Positions 8,524 to 17,490 of a stretch of 64,000 nucleotides of DNA are shown here, piece by piece; position 1 is the first letter of the stretch; each line of letters begins with the position of its first letter. The notes beneath the pieces were generated by a model. That model was given only the letters and a program-made list of their open reading frames with translations. It was not told the DNA's origin and searched no databases. The DNA is from Edaphobacter modestus (GTDB lineage: Bacteria > Acidobacteriota > Terriglobia > Terriglobales > Acidobacteriaceae), in NCBI RefSeq assembly GCF_004217555.1, contig NZ_SHKW01000001.1:2170001-2234000 (forward strand). Direction: 5' to 3'. The translations under genes and the position numbers were made by a program.

Positions 8524-9156
8524 ATGATTTCGCTCGTCACAACCCGCCGTGCCTTCACTCCAGTGCTAACGGTGCCGCTGCTGGCTGTCTTGTGCCTGCC
8601 CGCCTTCCCGCAACAACCGGGGGGAGCGCAAAGAGGGACAACTCCTCACCTCGCACCCCATCCCGGATTCTCCGGCAATCCGGGCAAAAACCAGGAGCAT
8701 TTGCTCCAGTGGATGGATCGTCACAGTAACCTCCCCCCGGACCAGCAGCAGAAGGCCCTCGAGCATGAGCCCGGCTTTCGCGATCTCCCTGCCGAGACCC
8801 AGCAGCGGATGCGCGATCGCCTCACACAGCTCAACAATATGAATCCCGACCGCCGCCGTCGCTGGCTCGAGCGGAATGAGGCAATCGCCCGGCTCACTCC
8901 CCCGCAACGTCAGCAGGTTCGCGATGCCATGCACGAGTTTGGCAGCCTTCCCAGCGATCGGCGTCATCAGGTTGCGCGCGCCTTTCACGAGCTTCGCGAT
9001 GTGCCCGTGCCACAGCGTCAGGCTCTCCTGAACTCAGACCGCTACCGCGGTCAGTTCTCCGATCAGGAGTTCGGCGCGCTCTCCGGCCTTCTCTCCATCG
9101 AGCCTTATCATGTCATCCTTCCTAACCGAAACGCTGACGACTCCCCGGAAAGATAG
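8524..9156 (+). CDS. secreted DUF3106 protein
   Basis: About 210 residues. From the Met at 8524 it begins MISLVTTRRAFTPVLTVPLL, a signal peptide ending near LPAFPQQ. After a Gly/Pro/His-rich linker the body is rich in Arg, Gln and repeated helices: LPPDQQQKALEHEPGF, LPAETQQRMRDRLTQLNNM, LTPPQRQQVRDAMHEF, LPSDRRHQVARAFHEL. This is the repeat pattern of DUF3106, function unknown. Starts at 8389 (overlapping the anti-sigma gene) or 8449 (after a GAGGG) are also open; 8524 gives the best signal peptide. It is likely co-transcribed with the sigma/anti-sigma pair and may act in the envelope response. Confidence 0.75.
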   Translation: MISLVTTRRAFTPVLTVPLLAVLCLPAFPQQPGGAQRGTTPHLAPHPGFSGNPGKNQEHLLQWMDRHSNLPPDQQQKALEHEPGFRDLPAETQQRMRDRLTQLNNMNPDRRRRWLERNEAIARLTPPQRQQVRDAMHEFGSLPSDRRHQVARAFHELRDVPVPQRQALLNSDRYRGQFSDQEFGALSGLLSIEPYHVILPNRNADDSPER

Positions 9157-9188
9157 ACCTCCCGACGGTTCCTTCGCTGCAAACATCC

Positions 9189-9217
9189 TTGACTGAAGAT
9201 CCCTGCCGTCTTACCCT
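9189..9217 (+). promoter_or_regulatory. weak candidate sigma-70 promoter
   Basis: TTGACT at 9189-9194 and TACCCT at 9212-9217 are spaced by 17 bases, upstream of the thioredoxin-fold gene. The -35 box is good and the -10 box is poor. Offered only as the best match in this 207-base gap. Confidence 0.25.
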
Positions 9218-9363
9218 TGTTAAGGATGAACGCGCCTTACATCCTCTGTTGTCGCTGTCGCCGCTCCTAAGCTGGCCAGCGCAGAGGCGCGTTTCGCACT
9301 TTCGTTAGAAGTGCACCCTCCTGCATCCCCTCAATCTAAAAACCAAAAGAATCGAGCCCTTCC

Positions 9364-10668
9364 ATGAAAGTCCTTGCTGGGAAGTTCTCTGCTGCCCACC
9401 TCCTGCTTGGTGGCATCCTTCTGTCCGCCTCCGCCAGCTTCTCCCTTGCTGCCCCCACCTCTCCCGTTAGCGGCACGTGGGAAGGAACCGCTACCGTTCG
9501 CGGGCACGAAGTTCCCCTCCGTCTCCAGATCACCGGCTCCGCTGCCGATCTTCACGCCACTCTTGTCAATGGCGCCGAACGCGCCGCAGCCTCCTCGGCC
9601 ACCTTGCAGGACGGCAAGCTTCTCCTTAACTTCAACTACTTCGCGCGCACCCTCGAAGCTTCTCTTGCCGGAGACCAACTCGCGGGAACCTTCGGCTCCG
9701 CCGTCACCGGTCCCCACGCTTCGCCGCGAGTTCCCATCGCGCTTCATCGTGCCTCCAGCCCCGCCACCCCCGCTTCCGGTCCTGACATCCATGGCGACTG
9801 GGAGATCGCCGTCTCCAGCAACAAGGGCGAATCCGCCTGGCAGCTCCGCGTCGAAACCACCTCCGAAGCCGCTGCCCACTCCACCATCCGCGCCGTCATC
9901 CAGCGCATCGACGGTGACACCGGCTCCCTCTACGGCGCCTGGGATGGACATCAATACAACGTCAGCCACTTCACCGCCTCAGGTCCCGCTCTCTACTCCA
10001 TCGTGCCCCAGCCGGATGGAACTCTTCTTGTCTCCAATCTCCTCGCCTCCGACGCCCAGAAGGCCCAGTCGCGCGACCTCGTCGCACGCCGTCCCGCCGA
10101 CGCCCGCAAAGAAAATCTTGCCGCGCCCACCGAGTCCACCGAGCAGACCCGCGTCAAAGATCCCTCCGCGCCATTCACCTTCAGCTTCCCCAATCTCGCC
10201 GGCAAACAGGTCTCTAGTTCCGACCCCGAGTTCCGCGATAAGGTCGTGATCGTTGCCATCGGCGGCTCCTGGTGCCCCAACTGCCATGATGAAGCGCCCT
10301 TCCTCGAAAGCCTTTACAAGCAGTTTCATAGCAAGGGTCTCGAGGTCGTGAACCTCAGCTTCGAAGAAGAAGACCAACTCCAGGACCCCACCCGGCTCCG
10401 TGCCTTCATCCAGCGTTACGGCATTACCTATCCCGTGCTCGTAGCCGGAACGCCCGATCAGCTCACCGAAAAGATCACGCAGGCCGACCATCTCAACTGC
10501 TGGCCAACCTCCTTCATCCTCGGCCGGGACGGACGCGTTCGTGAGGTTCACGCCGGATTCGCCGGTCCCGCCAACCCACCCGCACATCAGGCGCTCCAGC
10601 ACGAGGTCACCAGCCTCGTCCAGAAGCTCCTCGCGGAGCCGGCACCCATCCAGAAGGCCTTCAACTAA
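9364..10668 (+). CDS. exported thioredoxin-fold (TlpA-like) oxidoreductase
   Basis: A 434-residue protein with a signal peptide (MKVLAGKFSAAHLLLGGILL, then SASASFSLA). Residues 25-250 form a beta-rich region of unknown family with two similar GTWEG.../GDWEIAV... starts. A thioredoxin-like redoxin domain begins near residue 270 (FTFSFPNLAGKQVSSSDPEF), with GGSWCPNCHDEAPFLESLY near 300 giving a CPNC active site and the cis-Pro region around LNCWPTSFILGRDGRVR. It probably works as a periplasmic thiol reductase. The front domain may bind a partner or lipid. Confidence 0.82.
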   Translation: MKVLAGKFSAAHLLLGGILLSASASFSLAAPTSPVSGTWEGTATVRGHEVPLRLQITGSAADLHATLVNGAERAAASSATLQDGKLLLNFNYFARTLEASLAGDQLAGTFGSAVTGPHASPRVPIALHRASSPATPASGPDIHGDWEIAVSSNKGESAWQLRVETTSEAAAHSTIRAVIQRIDGDTGSLYGAWDGHQYNVSHFTASGPALYSIVPQPDGTLLVSNLLASDAQKAQSRDLVARRPADARKENLAAPTESTEQTRVKDPSAPFTFSFPNLAGKQVSSSDPEFRDKVVIVAIGGSWCPNCHDEAPFLESLYKQFHSKGLEVVNLSFEEEDQLQDPTRLRAFIQRYGITYPVLVAGTPDQLTEKITQADHLNCWPTSFILGRDGRVREVHAGFAGPANPPAHQALQHEVTSLVQKLLAEPAPIQKAFN

Positions 10669-10694
10669 CCCTTCCCTCCCAGCAACACATCCTC

Positions 10695-10719
10695 AGGGCC
10701 ACAGTAATATCGTGGCCCT
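10695..10719 (+). terminator. hairpin after the TlpA-like gene
   Basis: AGGGCCAC at 10695-10702 and GTGGCCCT at 10712-10719 form a perfect 8-bp stem with a nine-base loop, 26 bases after the stop codon. The following CTTCC is not a clear U-tract, so termination may be weak. Confidence 0.5.
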
Positions 10720-10795
10720 CTTCCATTGCTCTCTCATTCGTCTTCGCTAGACTGGAATCGTTGCCGCTTCCAAAAAAGGCGAGGTCTCTCCCGCG

Positions 10796-11920
10796 ATGTT
10801 TTGGACTACCCGCTCTCTTCTGCTCACGATCATCCTCGTCTCTTCCGCTTCCTTCGCGGCATCCCAAATCCAGCCGACCGGTACCGGTTCCATTCGCGGC
10901 CACGTCACGTTAGCCGACACCAACGGCCCGGCAACCGGGACGATCATCTCAATCCTCCCTCCCCCCTTGAAGCTCTCAATTCCTGAAGAAGGCGAGTACA
11001 TCGTCTTCGACCAGATCAGTCGCGGCCAATTCCACGCCACCGTAGATTCCACCGGCGCCTATCAAATCGATAAAATCCCACCCGGAGACTTCACCGTTCT
11101 CACCTGGCTGCCCGGGTACATCTCCCACGATCCCGCCGACGACCCCCAGCCCAGTCATCCCGACGTCCAATACCTCCACGTCCAGGCCGGCCAAATCATC
11201 GTCCATGATCTTCAGCTCGAACGCGGAGGCTCGATCGAGGGGACCGTTCGCTACGCCGATGGACGGATCGCCCACATCGGCAAAAACGTCGCTGCCGAAG
11301 TCGCCGTCAATCTCGAAAAGCAGACACCCGACGGACACTTCGCCCGTTTCGGGGGCGCGGCCCACACCGACAGTGACGGGCACTACGTTTGCATGTCTCT
11401 TCCGCCCGGCACCTATCTCGTCTTCACCGCTCTCCAGGGCGGCACGGTCACCACAACGCGAGGCACAAGCGCCACCGGCGGATTGCTGATGTTTGCCCCA
11501 TCCACGGTTCGACCGAGCAAGGCCCTTCGGATCAACCTCGGGCGCCAGGAGACGCGCAAGGATGTGGACGTAGAAATTCCCGTTACCGGCTTGCACACCA
11601 TCTCCGGCAAAGTCGTCAACAGTGCCGGTGAACCAGTTACGCAAGGAATCGTTCGTCTCTACCCCACGAACGAAACGAATGTTTCCCGCGCCTCACCCTT
11701 AGGCAAAGAAGGTGAATTTTCGTTCGAGAGTATGCCCGACGATCGCTATGTCGTCTCCGTTGAATTTGCTGGCGAGCAGGAATTCGTCGGCATCACGAAG
11801 GACCAGACCGGAATTCGGATGCGGATGCACAAGCCCCTATACCGGAACATCACCACCGAGGTCTCGATCTCTGGCCACAATCCCGCCCCCCTGAACCTCA
11901 CAGCCACCACAAACCCATGA
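10796..11920 (+). CDS. secreted carboxypeptidase-regulatory-like (Ig-fold) protein
   Basis: A 374-residue exported protein: signal peptide MFWTTRSLLLTIILVSSASF, then three beta-sandwich segments of the carboxypeptidase regulatory-like type. The repeats are seen as GSIRGHVTLADTNGPATG, GSIEGTVRYADGRIAHIG and HTISGKVVNSAGEPVTQG, each followed by a DSTGAYQIDKIPPGDFTV-like DG-Y-PPG-Y turn. These folds bind carbohydrates or proteins or act as spacers at the cell surface; no catalytic domain is seen. Stands alone between two unrelated genes. No specific function can be assigned. Confidence 0.7.
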   Translation: MFWTTRSLLLTIILVSSASFAASQIQPTGTGSIRGHVTLADTNGPATGTIISILPPPLKLSIPEEGEYIVFDQISRGQFHATVDSTGAYQIDKIPPGDFTVLTWLPGYISHDPADDPQPSHPDVQYLHVQAGQIIVHDLQLERGGSIEGTVRYADGRIAHIGKNVAAEVAVNLEKQTPDGHFARFGGAAHTDSDGHYVCMSLPPGTYLVFTALQGGTVTTTRGTSATGGLLMFAPSTVRPSKALRINLGRQETRKDVDVEIPVTGLHTISGKVVNSAGEPVTQGIVRLYPTNETNVSRASPLGKEGEFSFESMPDDRYVVSVEFAGEQEFVGITKDQTGIRMRMHKPLYRNITTEVSISGHNPAPLNLTATTNP

Positions 11921-12035
11921 TTTTTTCAAGCCTCGCCCGGCCCAAGCAATTGAGCCAATAGCCCCTGATGAGCTCAGACGTTTACCTGCTTTTGTTCTCG
12001 ATCAGACATGAATCACGCAAAAAAGAACGTGCCTC

Positions 12036-12956
12036 TCAGCTTTTGAGGAAGTTCTTCAAGAGGAACAGCACATTCGCGGGCCGCTCTGCCAACCGCCGCA
12101 TGAAGTACGGATACCATTCCGGTCCAAACGGCACATAGACCCGCACCCCAAAACCCAGCTTCACCAGCCGTCGTTGCAAATCGCGCCGGATGCCATACAG
12201 CATCTGAAACTCGAACGCGTTCTTCGGCACACTGCGCTCGCGAACGAAAGCCAGCAGTTTCTCGACGATTGCTCCATCATGCGTCGCAAGCCCGCAGAAG
12301 ACTCCTGAGGTCATCATGCGCTTCGCCAGCTTCACATAGTTCGCGTCCACATCCGTCTTTTGCGGAAACGCAATCTCCGCCGGCTCGTTGTAGGCTCCCT
12401 TGCAAAGCCGTATGCGAATTCCCTGCCCCAGCAGCAGTTCCGCATCGGCCTCGGTCCGGTAGAGGTAAGCCTGCAGCACCGTTCCCACCCGCCCTGCACC
12501 GTCCCCGCATGCCTGCAGACGCTCGGTCATCGCAATCGTCGCCTCCGTGTAGGGGCTGCCTTCCATATCGACGCGAACGAACGAGTTCACCGCCGATGCA
12601 TGCTCCACCAGCTTCCCGACGATTCGCTCGGCGAGCGCGGCATCGAAGTCCATCCCCATCTGCGACAGCTTGAGGCTGACGTTCGCATTCAGGCCCCGGG
12701 CCGCGAGCGCATCCAGCATCGCGTGATAGACGTTCGCCGACGCCTCAGCTTCCGCTTCGGTCGTTACGCTCTCGCCCAGTGCATCCAGCGTCACCGCGAT
12801 GTCCTCGCGGTTCATCCGCTCACACGCGCGAAGCGCCTCGTCTATCGTCATACCGGCCACAAACCGGCCCGACATCTTCCGCCCGATCGAGGAGCGTTCG
12901 GCGAAACTTCTCAGGGTTCTATTCTGCGAGAGAGCGATAAAGACAGATCGAAGCAA
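12036..12956 (-). CDS. proline dehydrogenase
   Basis: A 306-residue proline dehydrogenase, the FAD enzyme that oxidises proline to pyrroline-5-carboxylate. Characteristic stretches are ANVSLKLSQMGMDFD, FVRVDMEGSPYTEATI, IRIRLCKGAYNEPAEIAFP, LATHDGAIVE, FEFQMLYGIRRDLQ and the C-terminal VYVPFGPEWYPYFMRRLAER. Length fits monofunctional PRODH of this type. It starts with TTG at 12956 and has a GAGG motif about ten bases before, which lies in the 3' arm of a hairpin (see separate entry). The P5C dehydrogenase partner is not in the window. Confidence 0.9.
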   Translation of the reverse strand: MLRSVFIALSQNRTLRSFAERSSIGRKMSGRFVAGMTIDEALRACERMNREDIAVTLDALGESVTTEAEAEASANVYHAMLDALAARGLNANVSLKLSQMGMDFDAALAERIVGKLVEHASAVNSFVRVDMEGSPYTEATIAMTERLQACGDGAGRVGTVLQAYLYRTEADAELLLGQGIRIRLCKGAYNEPAEIAFPQKTDVDANYVKLAKRMMTSGVFCGLATHDGAIVEKLLAFVRERSVPKNAFEFQMLYGIRRDLQRRLVKLGFGVRVYVPFGPEWYPYFMRRLAERPANVLFLLKNFLKS

Positions 12957-12967
12957 TGTGCAAATAC

Positions 12968-12998
12968 CTCAGCGCGGCCACCGTCACACCGCACTGAG
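12968..12998 (-). promoter_or_regulatory. hairpin over the proline dehydrogenase leader
   Basis: On the minus strand CTCAGTGCGG (12998-12989) and CCGCGCTGAG (12977-12968) form a 10-bp stem with one G-U pair and an 11-base loop. The final GAG of the 3' arm, with the next G, is the GAGG Shine-Dalgarno of the TTG start at 12956. It may limit translation or end transcription from the upstream propeller gene (there is no U-tract). Confidence 0.4.
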
Positions 12999-13023
12999 AT
13001 ATTTTCACACGGCGCAATCAGCT

Positions 13024-15114
13024 TTACGGACGCCGTCCCAGCCGATTGTTCTTCACCGCCACCTGAAGCGGAGCGGTCGTGGGAGCCGCCGCTCCGATGT
13101 ACTCGAAGATGCTGTCAACGTAGTTGTCCGACGTCCATACATTGCCCGACTGATCAATCGCAATGCCGACCTCGGCCGTGGCGCCATTCGACACATATCC
13201 CGTAGCAGGCGACATCGCCTCCCCTGCATTCGAAAACCTGCTGACCGACCCGTCCGAGTTCGCCGTCCACACTGTATCGTCCCCATCCACCGCAATCGAG
13301 GCCGCGCCCGATGGGATCGCATACCCCGAACCGGAGAGCGGGGACCCGTTCGGACCCAGCTTGCTGACCAGTGGCCGGTCGAAGCTCGCGACCCACGCAT
13401 CTCCGCCGGCGTCGATCGCAATTCCGACTGCGCCCGTAATTCCCCCGCCCTGATAGCCGTTCGCCGTCGCGGCGACACCAGTGCTCGAGAATCTGCTTAC
13501 ATCATTGCTGTACCCGTAGTTCGCAACCCATGCATTCGCTGCCCCGTCCACCGCAATGGCATAGGGAAAGTCGAGGCCGCCTTGCTCGAACTGCCCCACC
13601 AAGGCACCTGAGGAGCTAAGCTTCGTCACACTGTTGTTGCCGTTCGCGGTGAGCACGTTTCCGCTGCCGTCGATGGCCAGAGCATAAGGAAGTTTGAGGC
13701 TGCTCGCCGTATACCCCGGACCGGAGAGAGGCACTCCGCTCGCGCTGTGCCTGCTTACCGTGTTGTTGCCTTCATTGGCAGCCCACACGTTCCCGTCCCC
13801 ATCGACGGCAACCGCCAGGGGATAGTTCAGACCACCGCCCTTGAATCCGGAAGATCCCGACAACGGCTCGCCCGCCGGGCCGAACTCGCTCAGGGTCCCG
13901 GGATTCACGGCATTGGGAACCCAGAGATTGCCCAGGCCATCGACAGCGATCAACTGCCCATAGTTCAGGCCGCCGCCCGTATATTCAATGCTCACCGTCC
14001 AGTCGTTGGGCAGTCCGGCCAGCGCCGGCTGGTACGGTCCATTCAGAAGCAGCGATCCAAGATTCAGCGCCGGGTGAAGCGCCAGGTTGTGAATCGCCAT
14101 CAACGTATCCCGCGGAGTGAGTCCTCCAGCCGTAGTGGCCTGAAAAAGCTTCACGCAGGCTGCCGAACCCGATGGAGAGCTCACGCACCCGGCCAATACA
14201 TTCGCCAGGGAGTTCACCTTGGTCGTCGGCACCGTTCCATTCCCTGCCGGCGTCTTCGCGCGTAGCTGTCCAGTCGCGCCGTCATACAGATTGTTTACGG
14301 TTCGAAAGGCGTTGGTCAGGCCCGTCCGATTACTGCTGCTGGACCCGATCGTCGTAGTGCCGGGCGCGATGAACTGAGCCAACCCATAAACGCTGGCCAC
14401 GGTTGTCATCTCGTTCACTACCATCGGGGAGGAACCGACCGTGCCGCACAACCCCAGAACCGACATCAGCGACACTCCTCCATTGCTCCCGGCCCCGGCA
14501 TCCCCTCCTGTCGCCACCAGATAAACCAGGGTATCTGCCGACGGACACTGATAGGCTCCGCCAAGATTGAACTCACCCTGGCTGTCTGTAACGATTGGCT
14601 TTGTCCCGGTCAGAAGCGAGATTGCACCCTGTCCGTAACCGGAACTGCCAACCCCATATAGAGTCACGGTGGCCCCGCTCACCGGACGATGCTGTCCGCT
14701 GTAGACATTTCCCACAACAGCCGCCGGAACAGAGATGGGAGGAGGATTTCCGGACGTCGGCGGCGAAGCGGGAATCGTGGCCGGCGGCGAAGCAGGCGAA
14801 CTGGTCGGCGGCGTAACCGGTGTGGTGGCCGGAGGCGACGCAGGTGATCCTCCCGCAGGAGGTGCAGCCGGTCCGGTTACGGGAGAGGTTGTTCCTGTTG
14901 ACGTTCCCGTGGACGGCGGAGCCGTCGTTCCAGCAGAGGGGGAAGTTCCAGTGGAAGGGGAAGTTGTCGGAGAAGATCCTGATCCCGTCGAACCGGGAAT
15001 CTGGGAAGAAAGGGATGAGCCCGGCAGCATTCCGGATCCGCAACCCGTAAGAACCGTACCTGCAACGGCCACAACAAATACACTGATTCCATGAAGGAAT
15101 CCCTTCAAACGCAT
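13024..15114 (-). CDS. NHL/Vgb-type beta-propeller lipoprotein
   Basis: A 696-residue secreted lipoprotein. The signal peptide ends in a lipobox (VLTGCGSG). Residues 30-130 are a low-complexity Pro/Thr/Ser/Gly linker. The middle third has a transthyretin-like turn (GNVYSGQHRPVSGATVTLYG) and a region common in acidobacterial lipoproteins. The C-terminal half has seven propeller blades marked by AVDGLGNLWVPN, AVDGDGNVWAANEG, AIDGSGNVLTANGN, AVDGAANAWVANYG, AIDAGGDAWVASF, AVDGDDTVWTANSDG and AIDQSGNVWTSDNY. This is the pattern of virginiamycin-B-lyase-like and NHL proteins; there is no evidence for lyase activity. It probably acts in binding at the cell surface. Confidence 0.78.
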   Translation of the reverse strand: MRLKGFLHGISVFVVAVAGTVLTGCGSGMLPGSSLSSQIPGSTGSGSSPTTSPSTGTSPSAGTTAPPSTGTSTGTTSPVTGPAAPPAGGSPASPPATTPVTPPTSSPASPPATIPASPPTSGNPPPISVPAAVVGNVYSGQHRPVSGATVTLYGVGSSGYGQGAISLLTGTKPIVTDSQGEFNLGGAYQCPSADTLVYLVATGGDAGAGSNGGVSLMSVLGLCGTVGSSPMVVNEMTTVASVYGLAQFIAPGTTTIGSSSSNRTGLTNAFRTVNNLYDGATGQLRAKTPAGNGTVPTTKVNSLANVLAGCVSSPSGSAACVKLFQATTAGGLTPRDTLMAIHNLALHPALNLGSLLLNGPYQPALAGLPNDWTVSIEYTGGGLNYGQLIAVDGLGNLWVPNAVNPGTLSEFGPAGEPLSGSSGFKGGGLNYPLAVAVDGDGNVWAANEGNNTVSRHSASGVPLSGPGYTASSLKLPYALAIDGSGNVLTANGNNSVTKLSSSGALVGQFEQGGLDFPYAIAVDGAANAWVANYGYSNDVSRFSSTGVAATANGYQGGGITGAVGIAIDAGGDAWVASFDRPLVSKLGPNGSPLSGSGYAIPSGAASIAVDGDDTVWTANSDGSVSRFSNAGEAMSPATGYVSNGATAEVGIAIDQSGNVWTSDNYVDSIFEYIGAAAPTTAPLQVAVKNNRLGRRP

Positions 15115-15396
15115 AAACGCTCCTCGAGCACTCGTCTAATCGTTCAAGGCGATTCAGGAAGCACAACAAGCACAACAGATTTATGAAGACGGCAAGGAAG
15201 CGATTTGCGTCACGGATCCCCGTTTGACACACCACGGAGTATGAACAGCTGGCCAACGCGGGGAAACACATTGGCGCTCAACCGAATGAATAGGTTAAGT
15301 GTACAGAAAAATGGACCGTGCGGGTTGTCCACATTCGAAGCAGCGGCAAAAAACGACAGGAGAGCGTCTGCTCTGTCGTCGCCTTCGTCAGCTTCC
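15115..15396. other. intergenic, promoter region of the propeller gene
   Basis: These 282 bases separate the propeller gene from the 3' end of the glycosyltransferase. No gene or clear terminator was seen. A GACGCAAA element on the minus strand near 15209 was examined as a possible c-di-GMP riboswitch and rejected. Confidence 0.4.
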
Positions 15397-16233
15397 CTAC
15401 TTGATCAAGCCAGGATCCTGTGCGGTCGGAGAGACTCCAACCTGGGAAGAGAGGGGTACCGGCCGAGTGACGATTGACGTGGTATCGCGCATCTCCGCAA
15501 TTGCCTTGTCATAGCGGCCCGCAAGCGAATTCGAACGGATCACCGCCATCTCTTCGAGCATCTTCATGCCGTCTTTCAGGTAGCTCATCCGGCTGCGCTC
15601 GTCGTGTCCCCAGGTCACGGGAACCTCGCGAATCTCGTAGCCCAGCTTCTGCGCGATAAACAGGATCTCAGGATCGAATCCCCATCGCTCGATGGTCTGC
15701 AACCGAAAGATGACCTGTGCCGCGGGACGCCGGAAGGCCTTGAATCCGCACTGGGTATCCCTGAAGGGAAGCCCCATGATCCTACGCGTAATCCAGTTGA
15801 AACAGCGGCCGAAAAACTGCCGGTAGAGAGGCTGGTGGATCGTCTGCCGCTTTCGATCGAGCCAGCGTGAGCCAATTGCGACATCAGCACCATTGCGGAG
15901 AGCGGTGAGCAGTCGCTCAGCCTCTTCCATGGGAGCGGAGAGGTCGGCGTCGGTAAACATCACAATCTCACCGGCAGCCTGCAAGAGTCCGTTTCGAACC
16001 GAATATCCTTTGCCCCGATTGCCTGGATTCTGCACCAGGTGCAGGCGCGGATGGGTCTCCATCCAGCGGTGCACGATCGCCGCGGTATTATCGGTGGAAC
16101 CATCGTCTACTACGAGAACCTCTGCGTCCCAGGCTCGTTCCGCCACGCAGGACAAAACTCGATCCAGTGCACACTCAATACGCGCGCTCTCGTTAAATGC
16201 CGGAATAACAATGCTTAGTTCAGGGTGCGCCAT
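15397..16233 (-). CDS. GT2 family glycosyltransferase (polyprenyl-phosphate type)
   Basis: From the Met at 16233, 278 residues of a GT-A glycosyltransferase: SIVIPAFNESARI at the N-terminus, VLVVDDGSTDNT, NRGKGYSVRNGLLQAAGEIV, then the DXD-like FTDADLSAPMEE and IGSRWLDR. The order and the QCGFKAFRR motif match dolichyl/polyprenyl-phosphate glucosyl- or mannosyltransferases, which load a sugar on a lipid carrier at the membrane. No membrane helix is evident. ATG 16305 would add 24 residues with no family match. Divergent from sppA. Confidence 0.82.
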   Translation of the reverse strand: MAHPELSIVIPAFNESARIECALDRVLSCVAERAWDAEVLVVDDGSTDNTAAIVHRWMETHPRLHLVQNPGNRGKGYSVRNGLLQAAGEIVMFTDADLSAPMEEAERLLTALRNGADVAIGSRWLDRKRQTIHQPLYRQFFGRCFNWITRRIMGLPFRDTQCGFKAFRRPAAQVIFRLQTIERWGFDPEILFIAQKLGYEIREVPVTWGHDERSRMSYLKDGMKMLEEMAVIRSNSLAGRYDKAIAEMRDTTSIVTRPVPLSSQVGVSPTAQDPGLIK

Positions 16234-16437
16234 CGGGCAGACCACCAGCCTTCCTGGGGAAAATCCCGCCTGCACCGGGGGATGATGCCGTTCATCATAC
16301 TGCAATTATTGGACGCATGAACACCATCATCTGTTTCACTTTTCTCAATGGAAGCGTTGCAGATTAGGGCTCTGCCTGCTTGAGAACCCCCGCCACAAGG
16401 GATGGATTCGTCCCCGCACCCTGCTACACTCCACAAC

Positions 16438-17490
16438 ATGCCGGATGATTTTGCGCAGCAGCCGTCTTCGCCGCCGCCCCCGCCACCGCCGCCCTCCGCG
16501 TTCGGCGGGTATGCCGCCCCTGTGAGTTCGTACAGCTACGCGCCTGGTACCTTTCCTCCCGGCTATCGGCCTGCTCCACGCGTCAATCGTTCGCCGTGGT
16601 TTTATGTCGCCACGATCGGAGGGTCCTTTGCCGCGATCTGCCTCGTCCTGAGTGGCATGTTCTGGTTCATGATGCGCTCCATAAGGGACGGAAACACATC
16701 CGGGTTGGGGATTGGAACCAACAGGATCGCAGTCATCGATATTGAAGGAGTCATCCTTTCGCCCGAAGGCGTGAACACGCAGCTACGAAAGTTCGGAGAG
16801 GACTCCTCCGTAAAGGCCATCATCCTCCACATCAACTCTCCGGGTGGAGGCGCTGCTGCCTCCCAGGAGATCTATCACGAGGTTCTTCGCGTTCGAAAAG
16901 AGAACCATAAGAAGATCATTGCCTCGGTCGAAAGCGTGGGTGCCTCCGGCGCGTATTACATCGCCAGCGCCTGCGACCGGATCTATGCCAATCAGGCGTC
17001 CGTGGTGGGCTCGATCGGCGTCATCATGGAATGGATGAACTATGGCGATCTGCTCAAGTGGGCCAGACTGAAGAACATCACCATTACGGCGGGAGAGTTG
17101 AAGGATGCCGGCGACCCCAGCCGGGATCTGACCCCGAAGGAGCAGGCCTACTTCCAGTCTCTGGTCAACAACATGTACTCCCAGTTCGTCCACGACGTTG
17201 CGTTGGGACGCCACACCACCGATGAGAAGATCCAGCCTCTCGCCACCGGGCAGGTCTGGACCGGCGAACAGTCGCTTCCGCTTGGACTTATCGACCAGAT
17301 CGGAGGCTTTCGCACAGCCCTGATCGAGACCGCACGCACGGCAGGGATCTCCGGAGAGCCCTCCATCGTGCGCCCCTCCAAAAACAGGCGGGGACTCCTG
17401 ACGATCCTTACCGACGACGGGGAAGATCTATTTCCCAACCCCGGCCAGATGTTGAATCGGGCCCCCGGCTTCTACTTCATGTGGAAGTAA
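16438..17490 (+). CDS. sppA: signal peptide peptidase SppA (S49)
   Basis: A 350-residue membrane serine peptidase. The cytosolic N-terminus is unusually proline-rich (SSPPPPPPPPSAFGGYAAP and Tyr/Pro repeats) before a single membrane helix (FYVATIGGSFAAICLVLSGM). The S49 core follows: IAVIDIEGVI, HINSPGGGAAASQEIY, the nucleophile in ESVGASGAYYIASACDRIYA, SVVGSIGVIMEW, and the conserved Lys region AGELKDAGDPSRDLTPKE. SppA-type enzymes digest leftover signal peptides or other membrane peptides. ATG 16438 is preferred to 16402 because it begins the repeated Pro tract common in relatives, but both are open. Confidence 0.87.
   Translation: MPDDFAQQPSSPPPPPPPPSAFGGYAAPVSSYSYAPGTFPPGYRPAPRVNRSPWFYVATIGGSFAAICLVLSGMFWFMMRSIRDGNTSGLGIGTNRIAVIDIEGVILSPEGVNTQLRKFGEDSSVKAIILHINSPGGGAAASQEIYHEVLRVRKENHKKIIASVESVGASGAYYIASACDRIYANQASVVGSIGVIMEWMNYGDLLKWARLKNITITAGELKDAGDPSRDLTPKEQAYFQSLVNNMYSQFVHDVALGRHTTDEKIQPLATGQVWTGEQSLPLGLIDQIGGFRTALIETARTAGISGEPSIVRPSKNRRGLLTILTDDGEDLFPNPGQMLNRAPGFYFMWK

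Noticed and set aside
15170..15240. Possible c-di-GMP-I riboswitch before the propeller gene
   Set aside because: The minus strand has CAAAC, a small CGG/CCG hairpin and GACGCAAA in the right order, but the outer stem does not pair and the second domain with its tetraloop receptor is missing.
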